Part shown: in pieces, positions 5,815 through 7,218 of the stretch
Position numbering within the stretch: the first letter of the stretch is position 1
Layout of the letters: every line of letters starts with the position of its first letter
Assembly: GCA_050117475.1 (NCBI GenBank)
Contig: JASFMR010000127.1
Location: forward strand, 1 to 7,218
Direction of reading: 5' to 3'
From: Fodinibius sp050117475
GTDB lineage: Bacteria; Bacteroidota; Rhodothermia; Balneolales; Balneolaceae
Length of the DNA stretch: 7,218 nucleotides
Program-made: the position numbers and the translations under genes
The notes under the pieces: generated by a model
The model's database searches: none
What the model saw: only the letters and a program-made list of their open reading frames with translations
Told to the model about the DNA's origin: nothing

Positions 5815-6060
5815 CTATTCTCCAGCTTCAAAATCGGACATTTGATCACCGGACAATTCACGGACTTTTAGCTCTGCCCCATCGAGCAACTCGCTGCAAC
5901 GCTTGACCAGGGCCTGCCCCCGTTCAAATAACGACATCGACTCTTCAAGCGGATTCTGTGAAGCCTCCCCTTCCAATGAATCCACAATGGCTTCCAATTC
6001 GGCGAAGGCTTCTTCATAAGTCAAATCTTTTACAGGTTTTGGAGAGGCTGCTTTCGACAT
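5815..6060 (-). CDS. xseB: Exodeoxyribonuclease VII small subunit
   Basis: The 81-residue product shows the XseB pattern: LTYEEAFAELEAIVDSLE (residues 13-30), a short linker, then NPLEESMSLFERGQALVKRC (36-55) and an ELLDGAELKV helix. This gives the two-helix hairpin that packs against the XseA coiled coil; several copies bind one large subunit to form the single-strand-specific nuclease exonuclease VII. Length is normal. The ATG at 6060-6058 shares one base with the xseA stop (TAATG on the minus strand), and AAGGAG in the last codons of xseA lies five bases upstream. This indicates translational coupling, which would help keep subunit amounts balanced. The C-terminus is acidic (DQMSDFEAGE), as often seen. 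Confidence 0.96.
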   Translation of the reverse strand: MSKAASPKPVKDLTYEEAFAELEAIVDSLEGEASQNPLEESMSLFERGQALVKRCSELLDGAELKVRELSGDQMSDFEAGE

Positions 6061-7218
6061 TAAGGCTCCTTATCTTTCGAAACAGTTGCATCGAACGTGC
6101 CATCACTGACACGTACTTGAATTTCATCACCAACATTCGTTTGCTTCACCTGGCTGACTAGTTTTCCGTTTTCTCGAAGTGTAACAACCGCATATCCGCG
6201 CGCTAGCACCGCCAACGGATTGAGGGATTCCAGGCGGCGTTCAAAGCCTTTGAGACTTGACCGGTTCAGCGTCAGTCGATGCTTTAATGCAGAACGCCCC
6301 CGCCGGGCAAAATCATCCAAACGCTGACGGTCTGTCTGGATGCGGCGTAGGGGCGAGGCAAAACGAAGGTCGGCGATCAGGGCATCGAGTCCGGCTTGAT
6401 ACGCGGCCAGCAGGTTCAGGGTCGAGGTGCTGAGGCGGGTTTTCATCCCTTGTAAATAGGCTGATAGATCTGCAATCGTGACAGGTGTGGCCAATTCGGC
6501 TGCGGCGGTTGGGGTGGGAGCGCGCAGGTCAGCGACAAAATCACACAGGGTGAAATCGGTTTCGTGACCGACACCACTGATGACAGGGGCATCCGAAGCA
6601 AACACAGCACGGACAACACGTTCATCATTGAAAGCCCACAGGTCTTCGATGGAACCGCCACCGCGCGCCAGCAGGATCACGTCAGGTTTTTGCTGATTGA
6701 GTGTTTCTATCGCAGCAACTAACTTGGGTGGAGCCTCATCGCCCTGGACAGGCGAGGCTGCCAGAACAACTTTAACCAGCGGCAGACGACGGCGAAGCGT
6801 ATTGAGCATATCCCGTAATGCTGCACCGGTAGCGGACGTGACAATGCCAATCTTCTCGGGTAATTCCGGGATGGGACGCTTACGCTCGGCCTCGAACAGA
6901 CCTTCAGCTTCGAGCATGGCTTTCAAGCGCAAGAACTCCTGATAAAGCATGCCTTCGCCCACCGGACGAATGATGTCTGCATAAAATTGATACGCGCCCT
7001 GTGGCTCATACACGCCGATGCGACCATGCGCTTCGATTTCCATGCCATCCTGCAAAGGCAGGGTCAGGCGGCGGGCATCACCTTTCCACATAACGCCGCG
7101 CAGCGAAGCGCTGGCATCTTTGAGCGTGAAGTAGATGTGTCCGGAGGCGGGCCGCCCCAGGTTGGAAATCTCCCCCTGCACCCAGACATCCTGCAGGGTC
7201 ACATCGGACTCCAGCAAG
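6060..7218 (-). CDS. xseA: Exodeoxyribonuclease VII large subunit, 5' end outside window
   Basis: The last 385 residues of XseA are present; judged by the family, roughly 15-30 N-terminal residues lie beyond the right edge. The leftmost visible codon (TTG at 7217-7215) is probably an internal Leu of the usual LLE...LQDVWVQGEISN segment rather than a start. Domains in fragment numbering: the N-terminal OB-fold for single-stranded DNA (about 1-85, with GEISNLGRPASGHIYFTLKD), then the nuclease domain with RGGGSIEDLWAFNDE (185-199) and GVGHETDFTLCDFVADLRAP (215-234). A long helical region (about 250-330) binds XseB, and a C-terminal LAVLARGYAVV segment closes the protein. The enzyme cuts single-stranded DNA from both ends into short oligonucleotides in repair. 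G+C is clearly higher than in the left half of the window (39 of 60 bases at 6481-6540). Confidence 0.97.
   Translation of the reverse strand, partial: LLESDVTLQDVWVQGEISNLGRPASGHIYFTLKDASASLRGVMWKGDARRLTLPLQDGMEIEAHGRIGVYEPQGAYQFYADIIRPVGEGMLYQEFLRLKAMLEAEGLFEAERKRPIPELPEKIGIVTSATGAALRDMLNTLRRRLPLVKVVLAASPVQGDEAPPKLVAAIETLNQQKPDVILLARGGGSIEDLWAFNDERVVRAVFASDAPVISGVGHETDFTLCDFVADLRAPTPTAAAELATPVTIADLSAYLQGMKTRLSTSTLNLLAAYQAGLDALIADLRFASPLRRIQTDRQRLDDFARRGRSALKHRLTLNRSSLKGFERRLESLNPLAVLARGYAVVTLRENGKLVSQVKQTNVGDEIQVRVSDGTFDATVSKDKEP

Noticed and set aside
6697..6942. Plus-strand 81-codon frame opposite xseA
   Set aside because: Its Ser/Arg/Ala-rich product is typical of the antisense frame of a GC-rich gene; xseA is unambiguous here.
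7215..7217. TTG as the true start of xseA
   Set aside because: XseA proteins normally have extra residues before the LESD...LQDVW segment. The frame stays open to the window edge, so this is most likely an internal leucine.

Overview
The window looks like a stretch of chromosome from a Chloroflexota bacterium, probably of the Anaerolineae type. This is a tentative placement from the style of the proteins: the Ig-like surface domain with a CPGP...CSFGP tail, the 500-residue sugar transferase ending in KSRGAY, and the divergent-PAP2 gene after xseB. No rRNA or other phylogenetic marker is present. There is no tRNA, rRNA, CRISPR array or insertion sequence.

Layout. (1) Positions 1-3369, minus strand: an AT-rich exopolysaccharide or surface-glycan cluster. 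Read 5'->3' on the minus strand it runs from a small Cro/C1-type helix-turn-helix protein (3369-3145), across a 316-nt untranslated stretch, to a polyprenyl-phosphate sugar-1-phosphate transferase (2828-1326), a GHMP kinase of the HddA type (1284-307) and a SIS-domain isomerase of the GmhA type (275 to beyond the left edge). The last two genes point to D-glycero-D-manno-heptose precursor synthesis, and the transferase starts the lipid-linked glycan. (2) Positions 3370-3867: a very AT-rich, roughly 500-nt divergent control region. It holds two sigma-70-like promoters on the plus strand, phased GGAT repeats just upstream of the better one, and short leader reading frames. (3) Positions 3868-5236, plus strand: a 35-codon leader ORF overlapping the start of an unusual response regulator. 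That protein has a receiver domain, an OmpR-type winged helix, one membrane helix and a Cys-containing extracytoplasmic domain. (4) Positions 5237-5355: a short gap between convergent genes with a small hairpin. (5) Positions 5356-7218, minus strand: a GC-richer housekeeping block, xseA (5' end cut off by the window) - xseB - divergent PAP2 membrane protein, packed with a 1-nt overlap and a 3-nt gap.

The most interesting item is the response regulator. It joins a phosphorylatable receiver to a ToxR/CadC-like membrane-anchored topology, so one protein could read both a kinase signal and an envelope signal. It sits head-to-head with the glycan cluster, which makes it a natural candidate regulator of that cluster. 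That link is inference from position only.
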